Shown one piece after another: positions 18,201 to 25,486 of a stretch of 64,000 bases of DNA. Made by a program: the position numbers and the translations under genes. Source of the DNA: Dyadobacter sp. SG02. Its GTDB lineage: Bacteria > Bacteroidota > Bacteroidia > Cytophagales > Spirosomataceae. The stretch spans positions 310,001-374,000 of the forward strand of contig NZ_FNYL01000002.1 in the NCBI RefSeq assembly GCF_900109045.1, given 5' to 3'. The number at the start of each line of letters is the position of its first letter. The stretch's first letter is position 1. Below the pieces are notes generated by a model. That model did no database searches. It was given only the letters and a program-made list of their open reading frames with translations, and was not told where the DNA came from.

Positions 18201-18691
18201 TCCGTCACCGTACCACGTTGGCTCCCCTTCTCCACGACGCTCACACCGGGCAGCCCGGCCCCTTTTTCATCGGTAACCCGTCCCGTTACCGCTACTTCCG
18301 CTTTTCGGGCCGCGTCCGGGCCCGGGGCGTTTCCCGATTGCAGCAGTATTTGCCCGCCTACGAGCCGGTAGGAGATGTTGTGCGGGCGCAGCACCAGGCT
18401 CAGCACCTCGGAGAGTTTCCGGTCTGTCGCCGAAATGCTCACTTTTCGCTCGGCCTGGATCGTGTTGGAACTGTACACGAATTTGACGCTCGCAATGTCT
18501 TCGATCCGGTCGAGCACTTTACGGAGCTCCTGGTTGTCGGCCTTGATTGAAATGGAATGGTCGAGCAGGTCCTGCGTGCGTACCTCGCGCGCAAAACCGA
18601 CCGTGATGGCCACACCGATCAGCAGGGATTGAAGTAGGGTTATCCTCATAATATGTCGTAGCAGAGGATGAAGAAGTATCGGTTTTTTCAT
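15257..18691 (-). CDS. SusC/RagA TonB-linked outer membrane transporter with STN domain
   Basis: 1144 aa from the ATG at 18691, chosen because it starts the signal peptide (KKPILLHPLLRHIMRITLLQS); the frame stays open to 18814. Domains: STN (about 50-105, ADNQELRKVLDRIEDIASVKFVY), carboxypeptidase-like domain (about 130-205, VTGRVTDEKGAGLPGVSVVEKG), SusC box LNEVVVIGYGALKKGDLTGAV, plug with VLKDASSTAIYGSRGANGV, and barrel to the C-terminal AARTVIAGLNITF. The STN domain links it to the FecR/sigma pair upstream (18948-20674). It imports an unknown sugar, perhaps the glycoside handled by the DUF1080 and Gfo/Idh products. Confidence 0.95.
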   Translation of the reverse strand: MKKPILLHPLLRHIMRITLLQSLLIGVAITVGFAREVRTQDLLDHSISIKADNQELRKVLDRIEDIASVKFVYSSNTIQAERKVSISATDRKLSEVLSLVLRPHNISYRLVGGQILLQSGNAPGPDAARKAEVAVTGRVTDEKGAGLPGVSVVEKGSQRGTVTDIEGKFSIEVGGAQSVLVLSFVGYTSQEITVGNQSVIDVSMKVDSKALNEVVVIGYGALKKGDLTGAVATISADKLKSKASVSYGEALVGQMAGVQVQQTNGAPGGEGLSIRIRGTGSISASSSPLYVVDGYPIDSSAFSLVNSSDIESIQVLKDASSTAIYGSRGANGVVIITTKKGTAGAPVVSFSTFFGMQQVARKIDMMNTREYIEFFKDGHNQAWLDRTPMPGDPAHTINDSNEMRSKYTNSNFYIIPEAFNDPSKFPDINWQDEIFRNASTQKHELSVNGGSEKVRYAVSGSYTNQQGILINTDFKRYNIRANITTNVTKKLELGVAISSYYSENNDLANGKDSPLAYALYLPPIYPLRNADGTYGSQVRNPEIWAGDVANPVSIAENVTNFTKKNAVIGSVYAEYEIIPGLKYRVSLNANLENRRLKYYQPSFVDTDGSRAPRIANARSETWLGGNWLNEHTLTWSKTLAEKHNFNLLAGYTAQKSFGEYNQLRAQNFPNDAVRTLSAGQIVGGTSTEYRNSLISYLSRLTYSYDDKYLFSASIRRDGSSRFGSENKWGTFPSASVGWRVSNEAFMQNVSQISDLKIRGSWGLVGNNKIGNYDAIARTGVNYYPLNNTLVNAVNPLNYPNPFLGWEKTMQWNLGLELGLFRDRVRLEADFYNSKSVDLLLDVPVPTISGYATQLQNIGKVQNKGMEYLVRTRNTVGAFKWSTDFNISFNRNKVLALGPDARPIYAGAPNANNTFITTVGQPIATYFGYQYDGVFKNQAELDAAPHLVNDRPGDPRYIDVNKDGQITAADKTFLGSNQPKFIYGFGNDFSYKRFDLNVQLTGSQGAKLFSFFNRMIGIYHGDRNGRAKLKDRWRSEEDPGSGDILRANRDPKGLQKEPSSYWVENGSFLRIRNVSLGYTFDSEMLQKIKVRSLRLYVTGQNLYTFTKYPGFDPETSSEGNGLSRGGDYLGYPAARTVIAGLNITF

Positions 18692-18947
18692 TAATTTTGA
18701 ATGTTTTGTTAAGGTTTTCAGAAAAGTTTTGGCAAAACCCCTCCCGTTCATCTTCGCAGATGAGGACCCGGCCAGGTTCAGAGAGGGCATCGGAGTCGAA
18801 GGTGGTCTCAACACATTCGGCTCTTTTTCTTTTTAATGGGTTAAGTTTTAATGCATAGGCAAGCTGTTTCGTTTCGAAAAGGGGTCAGGGTTTAGGGTTC
18901 TGCGTATGATTCAGGAATAGTATTTTCGGTTTTAGTTTCAAAAGATC

Positions 18948-20003
18948 TTACCGGCAGCCTTTGCCGCTCAGGTATATTTTGGTGCCCCTAACGGTATACG
19001 TCGCATTCACGGATGCCGCAATCAGGTCCAGCTGTGTAAACATCGGTTGCTTGTTGATATCGGCCGTGAAAAGGCAGTTTTTCAATAGGTTGTTGGTTAA
19101 TACAATATCGACTCCATACGCCTTTTCCAGCGTTTGCGCCACTTTTTCGAGGCGTGTGTCGTCGAAGACAAAGGCATTTTTATAGTAGTCGTCCACAATG
19201 GGCCGCTTCACGAGCATTGGGGTGAATATTTTGGAATTGAACATATATTTCACGCTCTGGTTGCGGCTCAGGACCACACCGCCCGTCAGGTCGCCGGCAT
19301 TGGCTTCCTTTTTCTTATCTTTTTGAAAAACAGACACTTTTCCTGTCACTACCGATACTTCTACGCCCTTGTCGGCCTCCGTCCTGTTGACCCAGAAACT
19401 GGTTCCGAGCACTTTGGTGGTGATCTCGCCGGTGTATACCAAAAACGGTTTCCGTTCGTCGCGCGCGACTTCGAAGAATGCTTTTCCTGTCAGGTATATT
19501 TCGCGTTTATTATCTTGAAAATCAGTTGAATACCTGATGCTTCCCTGCGGTTGCAGGCTCACGCGCGAGCCGTCGGAGAGCAGCACCCACATAGGCGCAT
19601 TGGTGTTGTTCGTTTTGGAAACGAGGTTAGCGGGCGCTTCGCCGGCCATTGGCTCCGCCATGCGGCCCGTTTGCTGCCGATACCATTGATAACCCCCGAA
19701 TGCCGCCAGCAAAAGCACCGCCGCCGCCGCCCATTGCCACCGGACGAAAAAATGCAGTGGTTTCCGGCGGGAAACCGATGCTTGCGGCGCTTCAAATACC
19801 ATTTCAGACGCGGTAGCCAAGCCTGTTCGTGACTGGATCGCCTGCCATAGCCTTGCCTCGGTGTTCTCCGACTGCACGTCGGTCATTTCGGTCGCGTCGT
19901 GCTCCAACAATGCAAACCATTGCTCAACCAGGCGCGCCTCCCTTTCCGTGCATTCACCGGAGCGGTAGCGGGTCAGCAAGTGATGAAAATGACGTTTGTT
20001 CAT
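18948..20003 (-). CDS. FecR family anti-sigma factor
   Basis: 351 aa from the ATG at 20003; the frame continues to 20051 but KRHFHHLLTRYRSGECTEREARLVEQWF is the usual FecR beginning. One membrane helix at about 105-120 (WAAAAVLLLAAFGGYQWY), FecR domain at about 145-240 (LSDGSRVSLQPQGSIRYSTDF, EIYLTGKAFFEVARDERKPF, VLGTSFWVNRTEADKGVEVSVVTG) and a DUF4974-type C-terminus (VFDDTRLEKVAQTLEKAYGVDIVL, CLFTADINKQPMFTQLDLIAASV). The gap to susC (18692-18947) holds no gene. Paired with the sigma factor 107 bases upstream. Confidence 0.92.
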   Translation of the reverse strand: MNKRHFHHLLTRYRSGECTEREARLVEQWFALLEHDATEMTDVQSENTEARLWQAIQSRTGLATASEMVFEAPQASVSRRKPLHFFVRWQWAAAAVLLLAAFGGYQWYRQQTGRMAEPMAGEAPANLVSKTNNTNAPMWVLLSDGSRVSLQPQGSIRYSTDFQDNKREIYLTGKAFFEVARDERKPFLVYTGEITTKVLGTSFWVNRTEADKGVEVSVVTGKVSVFQKDKKKEANAGDLTGGVVLSRNQSVKYMFNSKIFTPMLVKRPIVDDYYKNAFVFDDTRLEKVAQTLEKAYGVDIVLTNNLLKNCLFTADINKQPMFTQLDLIAASVNATYTVRGTKIYLSGKGCR

Positions 20004-20110
20004 AGGAGCGAATGATTTATAAGAAGACTGGAAAAGCGGTGTATACCGCAAAATGGAAAATAATTTATTCGAATATTTATATTTAATCGAGGATTTTGCC
20101 GTGAAATTCT

Positions 20111-20674
20111 TTAAAATTTACCACAGGCAATCAGGCCAAGCATCAGTACGATGAAGTCTTTGAGGAGTGTTTTGAGCGTTTTGAGCGCCTGCGTGATATG
20201 GTACTCGACGGTCCGCTCCGGCATGCCCAGCAGCGAGGCGATCTGCCTGACGGTATTCCCTTCGAACCGGTTGAGTATGAATATTTTGCGTGTTTTGTCG
20301 GGAAGCTGCCCGACGGCCTCTTGCATGGCTTGTTCCAGTTCGTCGAGAAAAAGGGGATACTCAGGCTCGCTGAATGTGTCCGCCGAATCGAGCGCGGCGA
20401 AAGTCCTGTCTTTGAAATGGTCGATAATACGGTTGCGAACCGAGGTGAAAAGGTAGCTTTGCAGGTTTTTGACCTGCAACGAATGCCTTCGTTCCCAGAG
20501 GGTTACGAAGAGTTCCTGGACGACCTCCTCGGACACGTCGGCGTCGCGCGTTTTGGAATAGGCAAAATCGTAAAGTCGTTTCCAGTAGCGGCGGTAAATA
20601 TCCTCGAATGCCTGCGGGTCGTCACTTCCGAGACGGTCTGGGAGTTGCGGATCGTCCGGAAATGGCGGCTGCAT
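20111..20674 (-). CDS. ECF-type RNA polymerase sigma factor
   Basis: 187 aa. Region 2 at about 18-85 (AFEDIYRRYWKRLYDFAYSKTRDADVSEEVVQELFVTLWERR, then LQSYLFTSVRNRIIDHF) and region 4 at about 115-170 (LPDKTRKIFILNRFEGNTVRQIASLLGMPERTVEYHITQALKTLK). It heads the minus-strand unit sigma, fecR, susC, susD, DUF1080, Gfo/Idh. By family precedent the FecR product holds it inactive until the SusC STN domain signals substrate. The last residues are hydrophobic (IVLMLGLIACG), a feature seen in many Bacteroidota members of this group. Confidence 0.92.
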   Translation of the reverse strand: MQPPFPDDPQLPDRLGSDDPQAFEDIYRRYWKRLYDFAYSKTRDADVSEEVVQELFVTLWERRHSLQVKNLQSYLFTSVRNRIIDHFKDRTFAALDSADTFSEPEYPLFLDELEQAMQEAVGQLPDKTRKIFILNRFEGNTVRQIASLLGMPERTVEYHITQALKTLKTLLKDFIVLMLGLIACGKF

Positions 20675-20858
20675 GGGAAATTTTACAAAAGTGGTTTAGG
20701 GTTCAGAGCGGTTGTTTGTTCCGGACGCCTGCATTTAATAAGCATGTTTGTCAAAAATCATACTTAATCGGATACACGCAGCGGCCACCGCAAATGCGGC
20801 GGACAGTCCGAAGCATTATAAAGACGAAAATATTGGCCGGTGTCTGTAAATGGCCCTC

Positions 20859-21842
20859 TTATTTTTCGGTCAACAACGGTACAATTACCTCGTTTCCTTT
20901 GACAGCGAACGTGTAAACACCCGCTTTTTCGTCCCATTGCTTTACTACCGGCACGATGCGCGTCCTGCGCGGGCCTACTTTGTCCGGGGAGTTGTGAATG
21001 TGGTAAACATAGTACAACTGCTTGTCGAGGCCCTCAAACAGGTCGCCATGCCCCGAGCCGTTCTCGCCCACGATCGAGCGGTGAATGATGGGGTTATTCT
21101 TATATTTTACCCAGGGCCCGTACGGCGAATCGGCGACGGCATAACCGATGGCGTAATCGATGTTCTGGAAATGGTTGGCCGAGTAGAACAGGTAGTATTT
21201 ATTTTTCAATTTGATCACCGTGGGGCCTTCCATAATGGGGCCTGATTTAAAATTGGGGGTTGCCTCCCAGGGTTCCGTCTGGTCAAAGCATCTTTTCAGG
21301 GTTTGCGGTTTGATCTTCCCGGTTTTCATGTCGAACTCGGCTGCATACAGGTAATTGCCTTTATCGAAGCGTACGCAATAGAGGTAATATTTACCATCCG
21401 TATCCTTGAAAATGTATGAATCGATATTTTTCTCGGACCCGTCGATAGGGCCGACCTCTTTTTGCCTGTACGGGCCCAACAGCGTTTTCGATTCGGCTAA
21501 TACCGTCTGCTCATCGGCTGTGTAGGTCATATAATAGGTACCCTTGTCCTTGAATATCTGGGGCGCCCAGAAACCTTTGGTACCGAAGGTATGATCGCCT
21601 TTGGTCAGGATCATGCCGAGTGAATCTTTCAATTTGGCCGGTACTGCCCACGTTTTCAGGTCTTTCGATTCCAATAATGCAAAACCCTGCGGCCCGTCGT
21701 TCCCTCCTTTCGACCCGGTGAGGTAGTACTTGCCTCCCTCGACATAGATGGTTACATCAGCAAAGAAAATCTCTTGCTTTGCCTGTGCAAATGCCTGCAA
21801 TGCAGAGAATAGGAGGAAAGTACAAATGAGGATCGGTTTCAT
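20859..21842 (-). CDS. Family 43 glycoside hydrolase (secreted)
   Basis: 327 aa with signal peptide ending AFAQA. The three acidic positions of the GH43 five-bladed propeller can be placed: Asp29 in FFADVTIYVEGGKYYLTG (base), the Asp of KNIDSYIFKDTDGKYYLY (pKa modulator) and the Glu of MEGPTVIKLKNKYYLFYS (acid). Other GH43 blocks are GFWAPQIFKDKGTYYMTYTADEQ and GENGSGHGDLFEGLDKQLYYVYH. Family members cleave arabinan, xylan side chains or galactan; the exact bond is not readable. It lies upstream of the sigma gene on the same strand with a 184-base gap that has no gene, so it may be an accessory enzyme of this sugar locus. Confidence 0.85.
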   Translation of the reverse strand: MKPILICTFLLFSALQAFAQAKQEIFFADVTIYVEGGKYYLTGSKGGNDGPQGFALLESKDLKTWAVPAKLKDSLGMILTKGDHTFGTKGFWAPQIFKDKGTYYMTYTADEQTVLAESKTLLGPYRQKEVGPIDGSEKNIDSYIFKDTDGKYYLYCVRFDKGNYLYAAEFDMKTGKIKPQTLKRCFDQTEPWEATPNFKSGPIMEGPTVIKLKNKYYLFYSANHFQNIDYAIGYAVADSPYGPWVKYKNNPIIHRSIVGENGSGHGDLFEGLDKQLYYVYHIHNSPDKVGPRRTRIVPVVKQWDEKAGVYTFAVKGNEVIVPLLTEK

Positions 21843-22066
21843 TTTTGGCTATAACTGGTTGGTTTCTCCGTCAAAGTAAGTCGTGCATTCCCAATATGCC
21901 AAGTTATGCCAAATGCTTTTTACCGACGGCTTGTGTCTCCGTTGAATAAATAATAGGTGACTTAACAGTAGTTCCTATTGGTTAATTACTTGTACTGGGC
22001 TGATATACAATATGGTAAGTATCGGTTTTTAACTATTCTCATCTAAATCTTTCTTGTGATGAAAAG

Positions 22067-22186
22067 ATGTTTTACTGCTATCAATCTTCGCTTGATCTTG
22101 GTAAATCAACGGTACCGCCCGGCGTCTATCTGGTCCGTGTCAGAATCACGGGTCAGGTATTTGATTTCAAGATTGTTCACAAATAG
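22067..22186 (+). pseudogene. Remnant of a T9SS C-terminal sorting domain
   Basis: The frame ending at the TAG of 22184-22186 translates as LDLGKSTVPPGVYLVRVRIT followed by GQVFDFKIVHK. This is the last third of a type A T9SS sorting domain (PGVYLVRV plus a basic KIV-K end). No PNP motif, no strand before it and no gene body is present upstream, so it is the tail of a deleted exported protein. The rest of the gap 21843-22321 holds no other coding sequence I recognise; a hairpin (6+4 paired bases, 22251-22281) that could be an old terminator lies between the remnant and padR. Confidence 0.6.
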
Positions 22187-22321
22187 TCTGAGAACTGTCC
22201 ATTTACGAACAATCTCAGCCAGGTCATAAGCCCTAAAAAACTGATTTTCAGTGCCCGGTGCCGCTTTTGCGGTCTGGGCACTACATTTATACGATAAAAT
22301 ATAAACTAATAGATCGTACCT

Positions 22322-22657
22322 ATGCGCAGGACTTATCTGGGTGAATTTGAAGAAATGGTTTTACTGATGGTGGCCATCCTCGACGGGGAAGGCTACGGCG
22401 TGACCGTCAGCCTGGCGCTGGAAGAACATACGGGGCGGATCGTCACGTTCGGCACGGTACATAATACATTGATCCGGCTGGAAGAGAAGGGATTCGTGCG
22501 GTCGGAGCTGGGCGGGGCCACGACCGAGCGGGGCGGGCGACGGAAACGCCTGTTCCGGATCAGCGCATTGGGGAGCCGTGCGTTGCAGGAGATCCGGCAG
22601 CTTCGCCAGGACCTCTGGCAATTAATGCCCAATACTCTTCAATTGAGTGGTTTATGA
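22322..22657 (+). CDS. PadR family transcriptional regulator, orphaned
   Basis: 111 aa winged-helix protein: YLGEFEEMVLLMVAILDGEGYGVTVSLALEEHTG, then GTVHNTLIRLEEKGFVRSELG and RRKRLFRISALGSRALQEIRQLRQDLWQL. In Cytophagales this PadR type is typically followed, with overlapping start and stop, by a permease with a prefix domain and FtsX domains. Here an ATGA overlap is kept at 22654-22657, but the second gene stops after 14 codons. The repressor therefore seems to have outlived its partner. It is intact and could still act elsewhere. Confidence 0.85.
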   Translation: MRRTYLGEFEEMVLLMVAILDGEGYGVTVSLALEEHTGRIVTFGTVHNTLIRLEEKGFVRSELGGATTERGGRRKRLFRISALGSRALQEIRQLRQDLWQLMPNTLQLSGL

Positions 22658-22731
22658 CACCACCATTCAACCCAAATCATAACCAGCCGCCCCGATAGCT
22701 GCTCGCCCGCTTGCATCCCGAGGCGAAGTGA
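22654..22731 (+). pseudogene. 5-prime remnant of a PadR-linked permease gene
   Basis: The ATG of 22654 overlaps the padR stop. It reads TPPFNPNHNQPPR, stop, LLARLHPEAK, stop. Prefix-domain permeases behind PadR usually start with a proline-rich stretch, then PPRWADRLL and a short helix, so PPR-stop-LLARLHP looks like that start with a small deletion that created the stop. The remaining 2 kb of such a gene is absent. The match is by memory of the family, not by alignment. Confidence 0.5.
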
Positions 22732-23245
22732 ACAGTTAAGCTCGCCAAAAATTAGATTCCGGCCCGCCACTAAATAATTGATAAGCGCCGGATATTCGAC
22801 GAATGCCGCCGACGAGACAGACTACCGGAACACGCCGGGCAGATGTCAAATTTCGGGCGGCAGTCGCTTGTTCCTGCCGGCAAGAAATGGCCCGTGCAAG
22901 CCTGAAAGGTAATTTTACGACGGTTTGAAATAAGGGCAACCATCATTTTCCTCCACCGACTTATGCTAACCGGCTTTATTTTTTGTCAGGGTAATTCCCT
23001 GGTGGCAACAAGTAGAAATACCCATAGAATTTAAAATTGCACTTTACCGCTAAATCACGCGCAAGCTTTGTGATTTGTTATTCATAGTTACAGCCTGTTG
23101 TTTTGTATTCGAAACGGTTGACGGTATTGATTTACAGTATTTGGATTGATTAATTAACATTCTGAATGCGTGTATTTGAGTATTAATGCAGCCGGTTTAA
23201 ATTTTCAGTCAATTTATATAATAGTACAAAACACATTTATTAGTC
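22732..23245. other. Intergenic stretch without a recognisable gene
   Basis: 514 bases with no convincing coding frame. A minus-strand frame at 22736-22939 is open, but its protein is Arg/Gly-rich without family features. The right third is A/T-rich (TTTATATAATAGTACAAAAC just before 23246) and probably holds the promoter of the lipoprotein gene. No tRNA, repeat or insertion sequence was seen. Confidence 0.5.
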
Positions 23246-23803
23246 ATGAAAACTCTATTGAAAAGTATTGCATTGCTGGGTATCTCGTCTCTTTTGTTCA
23301 ATTGCAGCAATGAAGAACCATTACCGGACAACGGTGTAAACGCAGCCCAAACCGAAAATCAGGCCAACCTCAGGACCGCTTCCCTTGCCGATGGTAATCT
23401 TATTCAGCCGCTGAATCAAAGCGCCTGGCGCCTGTTGAAGACGCTGTCTGTACCGGTGGATAAAGGCTTCAACGTCACGTACCCATTCGACATCACCGAT
23501 AAGGGACTGGGTGACATCAATTGGGCCACATCCGTCTGCTATCCCGAGTTAAAACCTGTAAAAGTTTCATTCCACAACCTGGGAATCGTCGATATCGCGA
23601 CAACAACCCCGTTGGCAGTTTCGAAACTCGCTTTTAACAAAGGCATCATCGGCTGGGCGCCGGCAGGGTCCGCATCCTGGACGAATTACATGCCCGTCAA
23701 AACGATCATCGCCTGCAAAACAGCGACCGGGAAGTATTATTTGCTGGAAATCGTGGTCGATAATCCATTGAAGATCAACATTTACGTTCCTGTCCGGGTG
23801 TAG
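23246..23803 (+). CDS. Hypothetical lipoprotein
   Basis: 185 aa, not recognised. The lipobox SLLFNC places Cys at about 20 and the following SNEEP is a surface-compatible acidic start. After a Gln/Asn-rich linker (about 25-60) comes a compact, probably beta-rich domain with GFNVTYPFDITDKGLGDINWATSVCYPE, a hydrophobic AFNKGIIGWAPAG block and the end KYYLLEIVVDNPLKINIYVPVRV. It is a single-gene unit: A/T-rich promoter region upstream and a strong terminator right after. Function unknown. Confidence 0.75.
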   Translation: MKTLLKSIALLGISSLLFNCSNEEPLPDNGVNAAQTENQANLRTASLADGNLIQPLNQSAWRLLKTLSVPVDKGFNVTYPFDITDKGLGDINWATSVCYPELKPVKVSFHNLGIVDIATTTPLAVSKLAFNKGIIGWAPAGSASWTNYMPVKTIIACKTATGKYYLLEIVVDNPLKINIYVPVRV

Positions 23804-23823
23804 TTTCCACGCATTGAAATGTT

Positions 23824-23865
23824 AATCCGCAAGGCCGGCGTATTCCGGTCTTGCGGATTTTTGTT
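23824..23865 (+). terminator. Rho-independent terminator
   Basis: A 15-base stem (AATCCGCAAGGCCGG pairing with CCGGTCTTGCGGATT, one wobble) with a 6-base loop, followed by TTTTTG. Its position between convergent genes lets it serve the plus-strand lipoprotein gene and possibly the minus-strand pfpI-like gene too. Confidence 0.85.
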
Positions 23866-23877
23866 TTCAGGCATATG

Positions 23878-24693
23878 CTATTGCTTCATCAACCACTTCT
23901 CAACCGCTCTTGAAAAATCGGCTACATCGATCGGATGTCGGCTGGTGATCAGGTTGCCGTCCGTCACGACGGGTTGTTCGAGGACGGTGCCTCCCGCGTT
24001 TTTCAGATCGACCTGAATGTTCCAGTACCCGGTTAGCTTGCGACCTTTGAGAATGTCGGCGGAGGCGAGCACGACGGGCGCGTGACAGATAGCGGCAATC
24101 AATTTACCGGATGCATTGAAATCGCGGATGAACCGGATGACGTCCTTGTCCTGGCGCAGGTTGTCCGGGTTCCAGGCGCCGCCGGGGATGAATACCGCAT
24201 CATAATCGCTCACTTTGATCTGGTCGGCGGTGCGATCGAATGCGATCCAGCCCACGGGTTGCAGATATTGGATGGCCATGATGTGCGTTTTTGACTGTTC
24301 AGGGAACATCAGCCCGTACCGCTCGGGGGCCGGGGTGAATTTAGGCGCGACGATATCTACCTGTGCGCCCAGTTCGCGGAAATACCATACCGGCCCGAGC
24401 AATTCGATCTCTTCGAATCCGTCGGCGGCAAGTACCGCAATCCTTTTTCCTTTCAGTAACGCCTTGTTTTCGACCGGCGTAAAAAAGAAAGCACGCAATG
24501 CTTCGTTGCCGGGTGCATTCAATAGCCGCGATACCGGCATATTGACCACCGCCGCCGGCGATCCCAGCTTGTTCAGTACCGAGAGCTCGTATTCGCTTCT
24601 TGTCATTTCGCCGGATTTGCTCTGGGCCTGAACGTGTGATACGGCAGATAAACCTACCATGCTTGCTACTGTGAGTTGTTTGATCGTTTTCAT
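23878..24693 (-). CDS. DJ-1/PfpI family protein, exported
   Basis: 271 aa. A signal peptide (LTVASMVGLSAVSHVQAQ) is followed by a linker of about 65 residues and a DJ-1/PfpI domain from about 75: RIAVLAADGFEEIELLGPVWYFRELGAQVDIVAP, DAVFIPGGAWNPDNLR and the nucleophile elbow LIAAICHAPVVLAS with the conserved Cys. The Glu of FEEIELLGP is the usual partner of that Cys. Members are proteases, glyoxalases or chaperones; periplasmic location makes a stress role plausible but unproven. Last gene of the minus-strand redox/detox cluster. Confidence 0.85.
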   Translation of the reverse strand: MKTIKQLTVASMVGLSAVSHVQAQSKSGEMTRSEYELSVLNKLGSPAAVVNMPVSRLLNAPGNEALRAFFFTPVENKALLKGKRIAVLAADGFEEIELLGPVWYFRELGAQVDIVAPKFTPAPERYGLMFPEQSKTHIMAIQYLQPVGWIAFDRTADQIKVSDYDAVFIPGGAWNPDNLRQDKDVIRFIRDFNASGKLIAAICHAPVVLASADILKGRKLTGYWNIQVDLKNAGGTVLEQPVVTDGNLITSRHPIDVADFSRAVEKWLMKQ

Positions 24694-24739
24694 TGTTTTG
24701 AATAATAATTGATTTGAAATAATTGAATTAAAAGGCCTG

Positions 24740-25486
24740 CTACTGAGCCGCAGGAATGGCTACCAGCCTGTGAAGCCCGGTTTGGAATGGCTGTTTCCGG
24801 ATGCTGGTGTTTAAATAGTCGATCACAGGCTGTATCGGAGGGAAATTCAGATGGTACTGAAATGCTGCCTCGTTTCGGAACCGCTCGTAGGTGACAAACC
24901 GGGTGCTATCGTCCGCAAACTGCGAGAGCTGGTAATTGATCACGCCCGGCTCGCTGCGGAACTTCGGCATTGCCTGATGGTACACGTCGCGGAAGCGCTG
25001 TTCGGTACCCGATTTCGCATCTACGAACAGCATAATAGTGAGCGGCCGGTCGGCCGGGTTCGCGGCGGTTCGCCATTGTTTTCGGGAAACCGGTTCGAGG
25101 TCCCGCAGATAGGTTCGCTCCGCAGGTTTCGACAATGCATTTTCGGCCAGAAGGTCGATTGCCTTTGATGGAGGTAACTCTGCATTTCCTTCAAAACCAG
25201 CCTGGTTGTTCCATCTTTCGACGACCCAAAGTACCGATGGCTGATCTTGTTCGGCGTAGGCCTCCGCCATCATGTTGTGCCCGTTTAGCAATGCCAGTGC
25301 CACATAATTTTTCAGCGCATCCCGGAATGCTTCCTGATATGCTTCTTTCACCTCGTACCGCGTCAGGACCGCGATATGGGTTTTGTCGGACTCCTCCGCC
25401 GCGGCTGGCAGACTACCCATTCCGAGTAACATCATGCACCACGCCACCAGCCGGGCAGGGGAGAAGTTTGTTTTTGCATTCATCAC
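24740..25486 (-). CDS. Antibiotic biosynthesis monooxygenase (ABM) double-domain protein, exported
   Basis: 248 aa. A signal peptide (LVAWCMMLLGMGSLPAAAEE) precedes two ABM-type ferredoxin-like domains: one at about 35-125 (IAVLTRYEVKEAYQEAFRDALKNYVALALLNGHNMMAEAYAEQDQPSVLWVVERWNNQAGFEGN) and one at about 150-235 (LTIMLFVDAKSGTEQRFRDVYHQAMPKFRSEPGVINYQLSQFADDSTRFVTYERFRNEAAFQYHLN). Such domains bind small aromatics or quinones and need no cofactor. It overlaps the upstream hydrolase stop by one base, so the two are translated together. Confidence 0.83.
   Translation of the reverse strand: MMNAKTNFSPARLVAWCMMLLGMGSLPAAAEESDKTHIAVLTRYEVKEAYQEAFRDALKNYVALALLNGHNMMAEAYAEQDQPSVLWVVERWNNQAGFEGNAELPPSKAIDLLAENALSKPAERTYLRDLEPVSRKQWRTAANPADRPLTIMLFVDAKSGTEQRFRDVYHQAMPKFRSEPGVINYQLSQFADDSTRFVTYERFRNEAAFQYHLNFPPIQPVIDYLNTSIRKQPFQTGLHRLVAIPAAQ

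Noticed and set aside
22736..22939. Minus-strand frame in the gap after padR
   Set aside because: No family feature, no promoter or neighbour support.
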